This document shows positions 52,907 through 54,070 of a stretch of DNA of 54,070 bases, piece after piece. The notes under the pieces were generated by a model. The model did not search any database. It saw only the letters and a program-made list of their open reading frames with translations, and was not told the origin of the DNA. The DNA is from Bacillota bacterium (GTDB lineage: Bacteria; Bacillota; Sulfobacillia; Sulfobacillales; JAIMBI01). The DNA lies in the NCBI GenBank assembly GCA_021818685.1, contig JAKATP010000006.1:1-54070 (forward strand), read 5' to 3'. A program made the position numbers and the translations under genes. Numbering within the stretch: position 1 is the first letter of the stretch; each line of letters begins with the position of its first letter.

Positions 52907-53547
52907 TCCAGCACCAGCAGCCAGCATGCATCGCTGATGCGATGCGGAGGATCGGGCAGTTCTTGCAGACCCGCGGCCAGTGCCGCCTCCCGGGCCTCTT
53001 CGCGGCCGACGCGTGTCTCGGGCGGAGGGCCCATGGCTTCGACAGCGTCCGGGTCAAAGTCCACGATCACCAAACGGCCCCCCGTCTTTAACACCCGCCT
53101 GGCCTCCGAAAACGCGTCTTCTGGTCGTTCGATCTCATGGTACACGGCCAGCCAGACCTCCCGGTCGAGAACCTTGTCACCGATCGGCTGGGACTCGCAC
53201 CGCCCCTCCAGAACCGTCACCTGGGGGAAGGTCCGAGCGGCGCGCTCCTTCAGGTGTTGCCGTGCCGCCGCGGCCGGGTCGATGGCGAACACCTGACCCG
53301 CCCGACCGACGGCTACCGCGAGAGATCCCGTCAGGTAACCGCTCCCGGCCCCCACGTCGGCCACTTTCGCACCTTCGGACAGCTGCAGGGCTTGCAGGAT
53401 GGGCCCGTGGGGAAAGTGCGTCTGCCGTTCGGGCTCCAACAGGCGCTGCAGTCGTTCATAGTCGTCCCAAGGATTGTGTTGGTGGTTGTGTCCCGACCGT
53501 TGGCCGGTCTCATCAGGCGCCAATCCGCCCACCCCTTCCAGAGCCAT
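52897..53547 (-). CDS. SAM-dependent class I methyltransferase
   Basis: A 216-residue methyltransferase of unknown substrate. Motif I is KVADVGAGSGYLTGSLAVAVG, acidic motif II lies near VFAIDPAAAA, and VLKTGGRLVIVDFDP is the post-II block of UbiE-like enzymes. The N-terminus has a His/Asn-rich HNHQHNPWDD stretch seen in relatives that act on arsenite or small molecules, but no Cys triad for arsenic is present. An ATG at 53547 is used; a TTG at 53523 is possible. It begins the acpS-nnrD-alr-mazEF run. Confidence 0.82.
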   Translation of the reverse strand: MALEGVGGLAPDETGQRSGHNHQHNPWDDYERLQRLLEPERQTHFPHGPILQALQLSEGAKVADVGAGSGYLTGSLAVAVGRAGQVFAIDPAAAARQHLKERAARTFPQVTVLEGRCESQPIGDKVLDREVWLAVYHEIERPEDAFSEARRVLKTGGRLVIVDFDPDAVEAMGPPPETRVGREEAREAALAAGLQELPDPPHRISDACWLLVLECP

Positions 53548-53574
53548 TATAACGGGGCGGGTCGAGCACGCGGT

Positions 53575-53603
53575 TTGCCCCTCCCATGTGGGTCAGCTAT
53601 AAT
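53575..53603 (+). promoter_or_regulatory. Predicted promoter of the cytochrome c gene
   Basis: TTGCCC (53575-53580), a 17-bp spacer and a perfect TATAAT (53598-53603) on the plus strand. The expected start leaves a leader of about 110 nt before the ATG at 53719. Confidence 0.65.
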
Positions 53604-53718
53604 CCGTCTGGGATTTGGTATCCAGGCCCTGGTCATCTATCCGGATTTGCGGCCTCCAGGGCGGCTGTCCATATTTTGCGTGATATCCGTCATCACCGCG
53701 GTTTCAGGAGGGGTCTAG

Positions 53719-54070
53719 ATGCGGTTCCATTGGCTGGCCGCTGGCGTGGCCGCGGCCGCCTTGATGGCCGGTTGCGGCGCGACGACCGCAGGCCCGGCTC
53801 ACCCGTCGTTTCCGACTGGCAACCCGATTCGCGGCGCCAAACTATTTGCCAGCACCTGTGCAGCGTGCCATGGACCCCAGGCCCAAGGCACTCCCGGTCT
53901 CGCCCCGAACCTGACCGCAAAGTCCCTCACGACCCTGTACACGGCCGAGTGGGAGCTCAGCGAATTCATCTACCAGTACATGCCGAAGACCAGTCCGGGT
54001 TCCCTCACCCGCCAGCAGGCGTCTGACCTAGGTGCCTTTTTGTGGGGACTCAATGGCAAGCTTGGGGTCG
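53719..54070 (+). CDS. Cytochrome c-type lipoprotein (partial, runs off edge)
   Basis: An incomplete gene; 117 codons are visible and the frame is open at the right edge. The product has a lipoprotein signal (lipobox LMAGC, Cys 19), a linker, then a class I cytochrome c domain: NPIRGAKLFASTCAACHGPQAQG with heme motif CxxCH (Cys 47 to His 51) and a likely axial Met in YQYMPKTSPG. It would carry electrons on the outer face of the membrane. CAGGAGGGG lies 5 nt before the ATG. Confidence 0.93.
   Translation, partial: MRFHWLAAGVAAAALMAGCGATTAGPAHPSFPTGNPIRGAKLFASTCAACHGPQAQGTPGLAPNLTAKSLTTLYTAEWELSEFIYQYMPKTSPGSLTRQQASDLGAFLWGLNGKLGV

Noticed and set aside
53546-53551. Minus-strand TATAAT at the methyltransferase start
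   Set aside because: It overlaps the ATG itself and has no -35 partner at 16-18 bp, so it is likely chance.

Overview
The window reads as chromosomal DNA from a GC-rich, deep-branching Firmicute (Sulfobacillus- or Symbiobacterium-like). This is inferred from gene content and order, not from a search. Supporting points are pcrA-ligA-gatCAB-rlmCD order, a perfect CIRCE element in front of groES-groEL, alr followed by a mazE/mazF-type pair, a GlnR/TnrA-like MerR protein, a possible GerD-like spore lipoprotein and a PdaB-like deacetylase. Many genes start with GTG or TTG and have GGAGG-type ribosome binding sites. Start-stop overlaps (ATGA or GTGA) are very common.

Region 1 (1-7949, minus strand) is the most unusual part: a compact operon that joins conjugation-type type IV secretion parts to Tad/Flp pilus parts. 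In transcription order these are a VirB2-like pilin, a VirB6/TrbL-like membrane protein, a PrgI/VirB3-like protein, a TraC-like VirB4 N-domain protein, a VirB4 ATPase, a CpaB-like SAF protein, a CpaE/TadZ-like protein with a degenerate P-loop, a CpaF/VirB11 ATPase, and TadB- and TadC-like platform proteins. No relaxase or coupling protein is visible. The operon may continue beyond the left edge. A perfect 18-bp palindrome lies upstream of the first gene.

Region 2 (8138-19697, minus) carries an acyl-CoA thioesterase, a 52-residue membrane microprotein, an RlmCD/TrmA-type RNA methyltransferase, gatB-gatA-gatC, two peptide-transporter ATPases (oppF-oppD) with their own promoter and terminator, ligA and pcrA. 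The oppDF pair looks inserted into a conserved Firmicutes block.

Region 3 (19884-27448, minus) has a Ser/Gly-rich lipoprotein, purB, guaA and hpt (purine synthesis and salvage), a MerR regulator, a DUF1540-like small Cys protein, a coiled-coil DNA-binding candidate, and groEL-groES under CIRCE control.

Region 4 (27602-31410) has mog, moaC and a membrane protein on minus, then a polysaccharide deacetylase, a small membrane protein and a beta-propeller lipoprotein on plus.

Region 5 (31504-43548, mostly minus) holds thiolase, murA, guaB, a CCA-type nucleotidyltransferase, murC, a gamma-carbonic-anhydrase-like protein, the tRNA t6A set (tsaD, rimI, tsaB, tsaE), thiL and a frameshifted ECF sigma factor.

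Region 6 (43663-54070) has a K+-independent-type proton-pumping pyrophosphatase and an alpha/beta hydrolase on plus. On minus follow a family-4 uracil-DNA glycosylase, an asparaginase with a gamma-glutamyl hydrolase, mazF/mazE, alr, nnrD, acpS and a methyltransferase. A cytochrome c lipoprotein on plus runs off the right edge.
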